Shown here: one piece after another, positions 17,947 to 26,298 of the stretch
Layout: each line of letters starts with the position of its first letter
How positions within the stretch are numbered: the first letter of the stretch is position 1
Origin: Dendrosporobacter quercicolus
GTDB taxonomy: Bacteria; Bacillota; Negativicutes; DSM-1736; Dendrosporobacteraceae
Direction: 5' to 3'
Assembly (NCBI RefSeq): GCF_900104455.1
Contig: NZ_FNHB01000004.1
Location: forward strand, 77,755-141,754
DNA length: 64,000 nucleotides
Translations under genes and position numbers: made by a program
Notes under the pieces: generated by a model
What the model saw: only the letters and a program-made list of their open reading frames with translations
The model's database searches: none
Told to the model about the DNA's origin: nothing

Positions 17947-18225
17947 ATGGAAACAACCAGGTATTCTGTGCCGTTTTCACCGCTGCAGGAGCGGATTGCC
18001 CGGGAAGCGCCGCAATTGTCCGCCGCCCTGAATCATTTGCTACAGGCCATGGGGGCAAGCGATTTCGAAAAATATATTAATTCTCTCAGCGCCCTAAAAA
18101 AGGTCGATGACCATTTGTTGCTGATTACCAAAAAAGAAATGTACCGTTCGGTTTTGACCGGCCGGTTCCTGCCAGTAATAAAAGAATGCTTTGCAGTTAA
18201 GTTTGTCCGGATTGTCAGTCAATAA
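17947..18225 (+). CDS. Small protein resembling the DnaA N-terminal domain
   Basis: The 92-residue product is soluble and has no membrane segment. Its second half (FEKYINSLSALKKVDDHLLL followed by ITKKEMYRSVL and a basic helix) follows the rhythm of DnaA domain I and its relatives: a helix, a hydrophobic turn, a strand ending in L-L-I, then a helix running to the C-terminus. This is a resemblance seen by eye and needs a profile search. GACAGGAGG precedes ATG 17947, 15 bases after the ABC ATPase gene, so it belongs to that operon. There is no obvious link to amino acid uptake. Confidence 0.7.
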   Translation: METTRYSVPFSPLQERIAREAPQLSAALNHLLQAMGASDFEKYINSLSALKKVDDHLLLITKKEMYRSVLTGRFLPVIKECFAVKFVRIVSQ

Positions 18226-18259
18226 GCTGGTCATTCCAATTACTGCAGCCGGCGTCTAA

Positions 18260-18302
18260 ATACGAAGAGGCTTATGCATTTTTGCGATAAGCCTCTTCGT
18301 AT
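18260..18302. terminator. Hairpin ending the amino acid ABC operon
   Basis: Sixteen bases at 18260-18275 pair perfectly with 18287-18302 around an 11-base loop. The T-run is poor, but position and stem strength suggest transcription termination. Confidence 0.65.
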
Positions 18303-18346
18303 TGTCCGGCCCCTGCCGGGATAGGCTATCTGATGGGCATTAAATA

Positions 18347-18402
18347 TTGACTTGCCGGTTTTATTGATCTATACTACTTATATACTATACCGGGGTATAG
18401 TA
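18347..18402 (+). promoter_or_regulatory. csoR-copA promoter with copper-repressor operator
   Basis: TTGACT at 18347-18352 and TATACT at 18370-18375 are 17 bases apart. A perfect 9-bp palindrome with a GG centre, TACTATACC-GG-GGTATAGTA, follows at 18383-18402. It matches the G/C-centred, TA-flanked form of known CsoR operators. Placed over the start of transcription, it should block the csoR-copA transcript until Cu(I) is bound. Confidence 0.8.
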
Positions 18403-18420
18403 TGAATGGAGGATGAGCCT

Positions 18421-18690
18421 GTGTTAACAGCGAAAGAGAAAGCAGATTTATGCCAGCGATTAAGGAAGGTCTCCGGCCAAATTAACGGTATTGACAAGAT
18501 GGTGGAGGACGGGCGTTATTGTGTTGATATCTTGCAGCAAATTCTGGCGGCCCGCGCCGCCCTGAACAAGGTCGCGCTGCTTATTCTGGAGAGCCATGCC
18601 AAAAGCTGCATTGTGACAGCCATCAAAGAAGACCGGGCGGAGCAAAGTATTGATGAATTTATGGATGTGTTAAAACAATTCAACAAATAA
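18421..18690 (+). CDS. csoR: CsoR-family copper-sensing repressor
   Basis: The 89-residue all-helical DUF156 protein keeps the copper ligand set: Cys in GRYCVDIL and the His-x3-Cys pair in ESHAKSC. The early Arg-rich QRLRKVSGQINGIDKMVEDG segment contacts DNA. Cu(I) binding releases the repressor from its operator. GTG 18421 is preferred because GGAGG at 18408-18412 lies eight bases before it, whereas the in-frame ATG 18406 overlaps that ribosome site. A CsoR operator lies directly upstream and copA follows. Confidence 0.92.
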   Translation: MLTAKEKADLCQRLRKVSGQINGIDKMVEDGRYCVDILQQILAARAALNKVALLILESHAKSCIVTAIKEDRAEQSIDEFMDVLKQFNK

Positions 18691-18862
18691 ACGGCAGTTT
18701 TGGGGCCTTCAATGAAGAACAATGAAACCGGTTTTGGTCAGGCGGGCAAGCGGCGGCTGCCGCTGTTTGGCAATGCAAAGAGGCCTGCTGGAATAAAAAT
18801 TCGTCATTCACCGGTCCGGGGCAATGCGGATTGTGCTGATGTTACAGAAGGATGTGAGGACT

Positions 18863-21280
18863 GTGAGCAGTCAGGGAACCAGTGGTAAAAGCACCACAGT
18901 TAATCTGAAAATAGCGGGAATGTCCTGCGCCGCCTGCGCTGCCAGAATCGAGAAAGGTTTGGCGCGCCTGGACGGGGTAGAGCTGGCGACAGTAAATTTT
19001 GCCGCGGAAAAGGCCGGAATTACTTTTGATCCGGCTAAGCTGAAGTTAAGTGATATTGGCGAGAAAATCGGGAAGCTGGGCTTCCAGGTGGTAGCCGATA
19101 AAGCGGAATTTAAAATTTCCGGCATGAGCTGCGCCGCCTGTGCGGCCAGGGTGGAGAAAAGCCTGCGGTCAATGCCCGGCGTTTATCGCGCTACCGTCAA
19201 TTTTGCTGCCGAAAAAGCTGCTGTTGAATACAGCGCCGGTGCGTTAACTGTCGGTGAGCTGCAGGAAAGAGTGCGGCGGATCGGGTTTGAAGCGCATAAT
19301 ATCGCCGATGCCAGTGAAGTCGACCGGGAAAAAAAGGTCCGGCAGGAGGAAATTCGCAGTCAGCGCTTCCGCCTTATCTTCTCGGCGGTATTGTCCCTGC
19401 CGCTGTTAGGGGCCATGATTTTCCATTCCCTGGGCATTATGGGATCAGTCAGCCACGCGTTAATGAACCCTTATGTCCAGCTGGCGCTGGCGACTCCGGT
19501 CCAGTTTGTGGCCGGCTGGCCGTTTTACCGCGGAGCCTATGCGGCTTTAAAGAATGGCAGCGCCAATATGGATGTATTGGTGGCGATGGGAACGTCGGCG
19601 GCCTATTTCTATAGTATTGCCAATGTCATTACCGGCGACCCTCATTTATACTTTGAAACCTCTGCGATACTTATTACACTGATTATACTGGGTAAATTGC
19701 TTGAAGCAACCGCCAAAGGACGAACATCAGAGGCCATTAAGGCTTTGATGGGCCTGCAGGCCAAAACAGCCCGGGTAGTTCGTAGCGATGGAGAAGCTGA
19801 AGTGCCGGTTGAGGACGTTCAGGCCGGTGACATCATCATCGTGCGGCCGGGCGAGAAGGTACCGGTGGACGGGATTATTATCGAAGGAACCTCGACCCTG
19901 GATGAATCAATGCTGACAGGAGAAAGTGTTCCAGTGGACAAGAAGGCCGGCGACCAAGTGGCGGGAGCGACCATCAATAAATTTGGCTCCTTTAAATTTC
20001 AAGCCACCAAAGTAGGCAAGGACACTGCCCTTGCCCAGATTGTAAAAATTGTCGAAGAGGCGCAAGGCTCGAAAGCGCCTATCCAGCGTTTTGCCGACAT
20101 TGTTTCCGGCTATTTTGTGCCCAGTGTCGTAAGTCTGGCCGTGTTAACTTTTGCCGCCTGGTATTTTATCTTTGATCCGGGCAACTTCTCCCGTGCCCTG
20201 GTCAACTTTACCGCTGTCATGGTAATCGCCTGCCCGTGCGCCCTGGGTCTGGCCACACCGACTTCAATTATGGTGGGCACCGGCAAAGGGGCGGAGCATG
20301 GCATACTGATCAAAGGCGCAGAACATCTCGAAAACGCCCATCGTTTAACCACTATTGTTTTAGATAAGACGGGGACCATCACCAAAGGCCAGCCCGAAGT
20401 TACCGATATTATCGCTGTAGGCGCGCTTTCCAGGCAGGACGTTTTAACAATCGCGGCCCAGGCCGAAAAACAGTCCGAGCATCCACTGGCCCAGGCTATC
20501 GTTAAATACAGCCGGGAGCAGGGGCTTGCAGCAGCGGAGGCGCAAGACTTTACCGCTATCCCCGGACAGGGGGTAAAAGCGAGTATCGGCGGACGGAATA
20601 TATTCGTTGGAACCCGTAAACTAATGCGGGAAAACAATATCGCAATTGAAGCGGAGCTGGCCAAAATTGAACAACTTGAACAGCAGGGTAAAACAGTCAT
20701 GCTGCTGGCGGTTGAGCAGGCAATTGCGGGACTGATTGCTGTGGCTGACACGGTAAAGGACAGTTCGGCGCAGGCCGTAGCAGAATTGCAGCAGCTGGGG
20801 ATCGAAGTCTGGCTGATCACCGGCGACAATGAGCGGGCAGCCCGGGCCATCGCCGCCAAGGTGGGTGTACAAAATGTCATGTCCGAAGTGCTGCCTGAGC
20901 ATAAAGCGAAAAAAGTAGAAGCGCTGAAAAAAGAAGGCAAGGTCGTGGCGATGGTGGGAGACGGTATTAATGACGCGCCGGCGCTGGCGACAGCCGATGT
21001 CGGTTTTGCCATTGGAACCGGAACCGATGTTGCCATCGAGGCGGCTGATATTACGCTGATGCGGGGAGACCTGCAGGGGGTAGTGGCAGCCATTAGGTTA
21101 AGCAAGGCGACCATGCGCAACATCAAACAAAATCTGTTTTGGGCGCTCATCTATAATTCGGTCGGCATTCCTATTGCGGCGGCCGGATATCTATCGCCGG
21201 TGCTGGCTGGCGCGGCCATGGCGTCCAGCTCTGTTTCAGTAGTAATCAATGCGTTGCGTTTAAAACGTTTTCAACCCTAA
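18863..21280 (+). CDS. copA: Copper-exporting P1B-type ATPase CopA
   Basis: The 805-residue ATPase pumps Cu(I) out of the cell. Two N-terminal heavy-metal domains each carry [10 protein letters not shown] (about residues 19 and 87). Other motifs are TGES near 351, the membrane CPC site ([11 protein letters not shown]) near 456, the phosphorylated Asp in DKTGT near 500 and GDGINDAP near 698. The start is uncertain: GTG 18863 follows AGAAGGA and GAGGA, while ATG 18824 and ATG 18839 lack good ribosome sites. It lies 172 bases after csoR and is presumably controlled by the csoR operator. Confidence 0.95.
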   Translation: MSSQGTSGKSTTVNLKIAGMSCAACAARIEKGLARLDGVELATVNFAAEKAGITFDPAKLKLSDIGEKIGKLGFQVVADKAEFKISGMSCAACAARVEKSLRSMPGVYRATVNFAAEKAAVEYSAGALTVGELQERVRRIGFEAHNIADASEVDREKKVRQEEIRSQRFRLIFSAVLSLPLLGAMIFHSLGIMGSVSHALMNPYVQLALATPVQFVAGWPFYRGAYAALKNGSANMDVLVAMGTSAAYFYSIANVITGDPHLYFETSAILITLIILGKLLEATAKGRTSEAIKALMGLQAKTARVVRSDGEAEVPVEDVQAGDIIIVRPGEKVPVDGIIIEGTSTLDESMLTGESVPVDKKAGDQVAGATINKFGSFKFQATKVGKDTALAQIVKIVEEAQGSKAPIQRFADIVSGYFVPSVVSLAVLTFAAWYFIFDPGNFSRALVNFTAVMVIACPCALGLATPTSIMVGTGKGAEHGILIKGAEHLENAHRLTTIVLDKTGTITKGQPEVTDIIAVGALSRQDVLTIAAQAEKQSEHPLAQAIVKYSREQGLAAAEAQDFTAIPGQGVKASIGGRNIFVGTRKLMRENNIAIEAELAKIEQLEQQGKTVMLLAVEQAIAGLIAVADTVKDSSAQAVAELQQLGIEVWLITGDNERAARAIAAKVGVQNVMSEVLPEHKAKKVEALKKEGKVVAMVGDGINDAPALATADVGFAIGTGTDVAIEAADITLMRGDLQGVVAAIRLSKATMRNIKQNLFWALIYNSVGIPIAAAGYLSPVLAGAAMASSSVSVVINALRLKRFQP

Positions 21281-21314
21281 TGACAGCGGCCTGACGTTCG
21301 TTTTTGAAGGCTAA

Positions 21315-21349
21315 TACCAAAATCCTGCCAAACCGGCAGGATTTTGGTA
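21315..21349 (+). terminator. Terminator of csoR-copA
   Basis: Fifteen bases at 21315-21329 pair perfectly with 21335-21349. TATAAT directly after it at 21351-21356 could serve as the -10 box of the next gene. Confidence 0.7.
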
Positions 21350-21418
21350 TTATAATGGGAATATTTACAGATAAGAATGTAATTGCCTGTGGTACTATTT
21401 TGTCAAAGGAGTTTTTTT

Positions 21419-22288
21419 ATGCGAATGTTCAAATGTATCGTCTTGCTGCTGGCTGTTTTTATTATGGCGCAGGGTGGCGCGGCCAGTGCCGCCGGCGCTG
21501 CTGCACCGGAACTGGATGCCCGGAAAACTGTTGATCAAGCTTATCGGCAGTTTTTAGAGCTGGAGAGTTATCATATGAAGGTCGATATTTTAGCGGAACT
21601 GGAGGCAAAAGGGAAAAAGGTAAAATCTTATACCACCAGTGAAGGAGATATTCGCCTAAAGCCCCTGCTGGGGAAAAATATGCTGAAGGCTACCCTGTAT
21701 ATTGATGAGCAAAGAATTGAGCAACAGATTGAGCAATATTTTCAGGAAGAAGGCAGCCAGCTTGTCGTTTATTCCAATATCGATCATCAGTGGCTTAAAG
21801 AAGTGATGCCGTATCTGCAGCCGGCCAATGAATACCAAGGCTATCTGAAAGCAATCAAAGACGTAACTTTCTTGCGGGAAAACGGCAGCAGCCTGATTTT
21901 TGCAGTGACCGTTGACGCCGCTTACGCCGCCGGCAATCTGGAGCATTATATCGGCTCGGCCGGGATAAAGGATCAGAAGGTCAGACAAAGCCTGGAAGCA
22001 CTGCGGGAAGCCATGACCAATGCCGGCGATTTTAACTATACGCTGACCATTGACAAGCAATCGGCCGCAATCATCAATGTTCACATGGATTTTACCGAAC
22101 TCATGGCCCGCCTAAGCAGCACTTTGCTGGAATCCCCCGCTACGCCTGAGGAGCAAAAACAGCTGATCAGGGAAGTTTTCAGCAATATGCGGCTGGTGGT
22201 TGACGCCGATTTTTCTCAGCTTAACGGTATCGGCAATATTGTTATTCCAGCCGAGGCCAAACAGGCTGAGGAACCGGCGGTAAAATAA
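21419..22288 (+). CDS. Secreted protein, DUF6612-like
   Basis: The 289-residue protein starts with a signal peptide (FKCIVLLLAVFIMAQGG, then AAS-A near residue 23) and continues as a soluble extracellular domain rich in alternating strands, with segments such as MKVDILAELEAKGKKVKSY and YTLTIDKQSAAIINVHMDF. This pattern resembles the LolA/LppX-like fold of DUF6612 proteins in Firmicutes. AAAGGAG at 21405-21411 fits ATG 21419; the longer upstream frame has none. It is monocistronic with its own terminator. No function is known to me. Confidence 0.75.
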   Translation: MRMFKCIVLLLAVFIMAQGGAASAAGAAAPELDARKTVDQAYRQFLELESYHMKVDILAELEAKGKKVKSYTTSEGDIRLKPLLGKNMLKATLYIDEQRIEQQIEQYFQEEGSQLVVYSNIDHQWLKEVMPYLQPANEYQGYLKAIKDVTFLRENGSSLIFAVTVDAAYAAGNLEHYIGSAGIKDQKVRQSLEALREAMTNAGDFNYTLTIDKQSAAIINVHMDFTELMARLSSTLLESPATPEEQKQLIREVFSNMRLVVDADFSQLNGIGNIVIPAEAKQAEEPAVK

Positions 22289-22298
22289 GTGTTTAACT

Positions 22299-22336
22299 AA
22301 AACCTCCGTGCCAGGCTTGCCTGACACGGAGGTTTT
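22299..22336 (+). terminator. Terminator after the secreted protein gene
   Basis: AAAACCTCCGTG-x-CAGG at 22299-22315 pairs with 22320-22336 with one mismatch, and TTTT lies at the base of the stem. Confidence 0.75.
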
Positions 22337-22494
22337 AGTCTGAAAGGCAAGGCTTCAGTCCACTGACTTTTTGCCGTTGAATATTTTCCCTGATCAAACT
22401 GGCGCCAAAATATTTTTGCCTGCATATTGTGTAGAGGGCGTTTTTATTTGCGCGGAAAGAACTAAGCGCCCAAATAACTGATTAGGGGCAGGTT

Positions 22495-24213
22495 ATGAAA
22501 ACAAGTATTATCATTCTGACTTATAATCAACTGGAATACACCAGGCAATGCATTGAAAGCATCCGTACTTATACCGCAGCAGGCGGGTATGAGCTGATCA
22601 TCGTTGACGCCGGCTCTACTGACGGTACGGTTGATTGGCTGACACAGCAAGAGGATTTGCAGGTACTGTATAATGAGCGTAAGGTTGGCTTTATCCAGGG
22701 GTACAACCAGGGGATGCGGCAGGCGGCGGGCGACCAGGTCCTGCTGCTCAGAAATGATGCTGTAGTTACTGTAAACTGGCTGACCAATTTGCTGGAATGC
22801 TTGTACAGCAGCGCAGCGGTCGGCGCAGTGGGGCCAATGACAAACCAGGGCGGCAATGGTCAGGCTGCCGCTGCCAATTACCAAAACTTGACCGAAATGC
22901 AGGTTTTTGCTCAATTTTATAATCAGGTTATGTCCCGGGATTGGGAGGAAAGACTCAAACTACTGGATTTTTGTCTGCTTATCAAAAAAGAAGTTGTTGA
23001 CAAAGTGGGCTATTTTGATGAGACCCTTTCACCGTTGGGGTTTGAAGACGATGACTACTCCTTCCGGATACGGCTGGCAGGTTATAAGCTGTTGTTGAGC
23101 AAAAATACCTTTATTCATACTGCCGGCAGCATACCGTTTGTTGCCGCCGCTGAAAATCGCGCTAAATTTATGGCTAAGTGGGGCTTTGATCCGACTTATT
23201 CAAGCCTTATCAGGCATGACATTATTAGCTTGATGGATAAACCGCATGACCAGCCGATCAAAGTATTGGATATCGGCTGCGCCTGCGGCGGTACTTTGCT
23301 GCAGATAAAAAATATCTACCCGCAGGCTGATACCTCCGGGATTGAGTTCAATGAGCAGGCAGCCGCAAGCGCCAGCTTATTCGCCGATGTCATTGCCGCT
23401 GATGTTGAACAAACCTGCTTGCCTTATCCCCAAGAAAACTTCGATTATATCATTCTGGCTGATGTTTTAGAGCATTTAAAAGATCCCTGGCAAGCCTTGG
23501 CCAATCTTCGGCCCTATCTAAAAGCAGACGGACAGATTCTGGCAAGTATCCCCAATGTGACGCATTTCACGGTGCTGCGCAGCCTGCTGCAGGGCAACTG
23601 GCATTATGTAGAGGCCGGCATTCTTGACCGGACACACCTGCGCTTTTTTACTCTGCCTGAAATTGTCAAGCTGTTTAATCAGGCCCAATATGGAATTATT
23701 CAATACCTGCCGCTGAGAATTTATGAAAGTGCGGCCGATCAGGCCTTTATTCAGCAGTTGGCGGCAGTTTCAAAAAATCCGCAATTATCCGAACAGGTCA
23801 GAGCGTATCAGTATTTGGTTAAGGCCGTCAAAGCGCCGGCGGCCGGAGTTTTGACGCCGCACCCGGTGATGGAGTTGCAGAAGCTGATTTTCCTGTTGCG
23901 CAGAATTGAGCAAAATATTCAGCCTGAAGAAAATCTACAAGTATTGTTCAGCTATCTTGATAACCGCCATGCCAGCCCTGACCAAATTGTCCAGGCCGCG
24001 CTGATTGGTCTGACGAATCCCGGTGAAAGCTTGCTTAAGCTGACCTTTGGCTGCATTAAGCACGGCTACAGGCAATATGCCCAGACTATCCTGGATCTGG
24101 CTCACGCCATTAGTCCCGGCAGTATGAACACCGGGCTGCAATGTCTGAGAGATATTCTAAAGGGCGCAAATCCGGCTGGACGGAACAAAACGGAGGTTAA
24201 CCATGAATCCTAA
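22495..24213 (+). CDS. Fusion of a family-2 glycosyltransferase and a SAM-dependent methyltransferase
   Basis: The 572-residue protein joins two enzymes. Residues 1-220 are a GT-A glycosyltransferase (TSIIILTYNQLEYTRQCIES, DAGSTDGT, later LGFEDDDYSFRIRLAGYKL) in which the usual metal-binding Asp motif reads LLRNDAVV. Residues 245-410 are a class I methyltransferase with motif I VLDIGCACGG near 256 and the LADVLEHLKDPW helix. The last 150 residues are helical and unassigned. Such fusions act on cell-surface or flagellar glycans. The gene overlaps the next glycosyltransferase gene by 11 bases. Acceptor and sugar are unknown. Confidence 0.85.
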   Translation: MKTSIIILTYNQLEYTRQCIESIRTYTAAGGYELIIVDAGSTDGTVDWLTQQEDLQVLYNERKVGFIQGYNQGMRQAAGDQVLLLRNDAVVTVNWLTNLLECLYSSAAVGAVGPMTNQGGNGQAAAANYQNLTEMQVFAQFYNQVMSRDWEERLKLLDFCLLIKKEVVDKVGYFDETLSPLGFEDDDYSFRIRLAGYKLLLSKNTFIHTAGSIPFVAAAENRAKFMAKWGFDPTYSSLIRHDIISLMDKPHDQPIKVLDIGCACGGTLLQIKNIYPQADTSGIEFNEQAAASASLFADVIAADVEQTCLPYPQENFDYIILADVLEHLKDPWQALANLRPYLKADGQILASIPNVTHFTVLRSLLQGNWHYVEAGILDRTHLRFFTLPEIVKLFNQAQYGIIQYLPLRIYESAADQAFIQQLAAVSKNPQLSEQVRAYQYLVKAVKAPAAGVLTPHPVMELQKLIFLLRRIEQNIQPEENLQVLFSYLDNRHASPDQIVQAALIGLTNPGESLLKLTFGCIKHGYRQYAQTILDLAHAISPGSMNTGLQCLRDILKGANPAGRNKTEVNHES

Positions 24214-24862
24214 AGCAATCAGTTTTATTACCTGCGTAAACAACGACGAATGGTATCAGGAGTGTCTGTTATATATCCATCGCCTCGAGGTTCCCGACGG
24301 GTATACGGTTGACACGATCGCGGTACGGGATGCGGTATCGATGGCCGGGGGGCTGAATCAGGGGATGCGCGGGAGCGATGCTAAGTATAAGGTGTATTTG
24401 CATCAGGACGTTTTCATTGTTAACCGGCATTTTATCAAAGATATTCTGACGATTTTTGCCAATCCGGCGATTGGCCTGATCGGTGTAGTGGGCAGCCGGT
24501 CAATTCCGCCAAACGGCATATGGTGGGAAGCCCAAACGATCTTTGGCCAGGTATATGATAGCCACCGGGGCCGGCTGGAAAAGCTGTCATTTCAGGCAAT
24601 TGATCAGGAATACGCCGAAACTGATTGTGTGGACGGCCTGCTGATGGCTACCCAATACGACCTGCCCTGGCGGGAAGATCTTTTTACCGGCTGGCATTGT
24701 TACGATTTATCCCAGTGCGGCGAATTTCGCCGGCGGAATTATAAAGTAGCTGTACCCAGGCAGGAGGAAGCATGGTGTATTCATGACTGCGGCGTCACCA
24801 GGATGGATAATGACTATCATCACTACCGTGAAATCTTTGTGAAGGAATATTTAGGGCATTGA
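24203..24862 (+). CDS. Glycosyltransferase-related protein (StrF-like GT-A fold)
   Basis: The 219-residue protein resembles the glycosyltransferase group typified by StrF. The motif YLHQDVFIVNRHFIKDIL carries the sugar-nucleotide Asp, and GLIGVVGSRSIPPNG, DCVDGLLMATQ and FTGWHCYDLSQCGEFRR are typical of that group. It probably acts with the fused enzyme upstream, with which it overlaps. GGAGG lies 9 bases before ATG 24203. A strong hairpin closes the two-gene unit. Confidence 0.82.
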   Translation: MNPKAISFITCVNNDEWYQECLLYIHRLEVPDGYTVDTIAVRDAVSMAGGLNQGMRGSDAKYKVYLHQDVFIVNRHFIKDILTIFANPAIGLIGVVGSRSIPPNGIWWEAQTIFGQVYDSHRGRLEKLSFQAIDQEYAETDCVDGLLMATQYDLPWREDLFTGWHCYDLSQCGEFRRRNYKVAVPRQEEAWCIHDCGVTRMDNDYHHYREIFVKEYLGH

Positions 24863-24885
24863 GAATGGAGCCAGAGACCGGACTG

Positions 24886-24929
24886 ATGAAAGCCGCTGCC
24901 AGTGAAAAGTCATCTGCAGCGGCTTTCAT
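24886..24929. terminator. Terminator of the glycosyltransferase pair
   Basis: Fourteen bases at 24886-24899 pair perfectly with 24916-24929 around a 16-base loop. The T tail is weak. Confidence 0.65.
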
Positions 24930-25068
24930 GCGTTTACAGTACTAGGCCGGAGCTCAATTGGAAAGTCTTCTGGTACAAGAAGTCTTTTTTTTATGTTCTC
25001 CGGCCGATGCATTTTTTGTCTTATTATCAGCAAAATATGTTTAAGGTATATTCTGAATATAAAAATGA

Positions 25069-25097
25069 TTGACAATATACCTATAAAATTATAATAT
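25069..25097 (+). promoter_or_regulatory. Promoter of the first inositol/sugar-acid operon
   Basis: TTGACA at 25069-25074 and TAATAT at 25092-25097 are 17 bases apart; TATAAT at 25090-25095 is an overlapping choice. A second, weaker pair (TTGACC 25262-25267, TAATCC 25285-25290) lies further down the 340-base leader. Confidence 0.65.
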
Positions 25098-25098
25098 A

Positions 25099-25168
25099 TA
25101 ACTAAATTATAACCAAAATATAACCAAAATAACAATTCAAACATTTAATTTTGGTAATATTTTGGTTA
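25099..25168. promoter_or_regulatory. Operator array of five half-sites, probably for the IolR-like repressor
   Basis: TAACTAAATT (25099), TAACCAAAAT (25110) and TAACCAAAAT (25121) are direct repeats 11 bp apart. The inverse sites ATTTTGGTAA (25148) and ATTTTGGTTA (25159) are also 11 bp apart. The half-site closely follows the IolR consensus of Bacillus (WRAYCAADARD). The array starts right after the -10 box, so an occupied array would block transcription. The repressor gene at 31754-32521 is the natural candidate. Confidence 0.7.
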
Positions 25169-25439
25169 AATGTTGAGAACGGAAAGGAGGGATATTTCAG
25201 GCTGTTTTCAACAACGAAGGAGCGGAAAAGTAAGGGCGAGAAGTGATTGGCAGATTGACGGTTGACCCTTGTCGCAGTATTGGCTAATCCGGAAAAAGCA
25301 GAATATTAAGTTATTGCTTATTTTCTTCAAGGAAAACAGGTTGTTGGAAAGAGCCGGGGCGACCTTTAAAGCGGTTTGCGACAGAAAGGTTGGCCGGGAG
25401 AAAAGCAGGGGAAGATTATGAATTGGAGGACGTTCATTT

Positions 25440-26285
25440 ATGTCACTTGTCAACATGACGGACATGTTAAAGCAAGCGGAAGAAAAGAATTATGCCGTAG
25501 GGTCATTTAGCGTATTGAATATGGAAATGATTATCGGAACGATTAAGGCGGCTGAAGAATTAAAATCACCGGTGATGCTGCAGATTGCTGAGGGCCGGCT
25601 GGGTTATGCCCCACTGGCGCTGATCGGTCCAATGATGCTGAGTGCGGCGAGAGCGGCAAGCGTACCTGTGGCTGTGCATTTGGATCATGGCTTAAGGGTA
25701 CCGACAATTAAGTATGCCCTGGATCTTGGTTTTACCTCGGTCATGTATGACGGTTCGAAAGTATCGCTGCAGGACAATATTGAAACAACCAAGCAGGTCA
25801 TCCGGCTGGCTTGGCAATATGGAGCTACAGCCGAAGCGGAAATTGGAAAAGTGGGCGGCAGCGAGGATGGCTCGGAAGATTTGGAGTTAATGGCGACTCC
25901 GGTTGAGGATGCCCAGCGCTTTTATGAAGAAACGAAGGTCGATGCTCTGGCTGTAGCAATCGGCAATGCTCATGGCGTATATAAAAGCGCGCCGCAACTG
26001 CAATTTGACCGCTTGGCCAAATTGGATAAAGTGGTTGGAACGGCATTGGTTTTACATGGCGGCTCGGGAATTACGGTTGAGGATTTCAGAAAATGCATTG
26101 ATTTGGGCATTCGGAAAATTAATGTGATGACGGCGGCTCTTAACCGGATTACCGCTGAAACTAAAATTCTGGCGAAAGAGAAACCGGACTTTAATTATTA
26201 CGACTACACCCAATGCGCCGTAAATGCCGTATATCAAAATACCAAAGAACACATTCTTGCTTTTAGAAGTGAAAATAAAGCGTAA
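25440..26285 (+). CDS. Class II ketose-bisphosphate aldolase family protein (IolJ-type role)
   Basis: The 281-residue enzyme has the zinc-binding and active-site motifs of class II aldolases: HLDHG near residue 80, AEIGKVGGSEDG, GNAHG near 175 and HGGSGI near 205. Just before an iolC kinase it most likely cleaves 2-deoxy-5-keto-gluconate 6-phosphate to dihydroxyacetone phosphate and malonate semialdehyde, the step done by IolJ in Bacillus. It is not a close IolJ copy, so other ketose phosphates remain possible. TTGGAGG lies before ATG 25440. A near twin (about 33 differences in 281 by eye) lies at 48202-49047. Confidence 0.88.
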   Translation: MSLVNMTDMLKQAEEKNYAVGSFSVLNMEMIIGTIKAAEELKSPVMLQIAEGRLGYAPLALIGPMMLSAARAASVPVAVHLDHGLRVPTIKYALDLGFTSVMYDGSKVSLQDNIETTKQVIRLAWQYGATAEAEIGKVGGSEDGSEDLELMATPVEDAQRFYEETKVDALAVAIGNAHGVYKSAPQLQFDRLAKLDKVVGTALVLHGGSGITVEDFRKCIDLGIRKINVMTAALNRITAETKILAKEKPDFNYYDYTQCAVNAVYQNTKEHILAFRSENKA

Positions 26286-26298
26286 AGGTGTGAGCGTC

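Noticed and set aside
20110-21150. 346-codon minus-strand frame inside copA
   Set aside because: It is the antisense of the conserved ATPase core; its length follows from the codon composition of copA.
24926-25144. Hydrophobic 72-codon minus-strand frame before the first inositol operon
   Set aside because: It lies in the AT-rich promoter and operator array and has no ribosome site.
25440-26285. Housekeeping fructose-bisphosphate aldolase
   Set aside because: Two near-identical copies are each followed by iolC and lie in an inositol island, which fits the deoxy-keto-gluconate phosphate aldolase role better.
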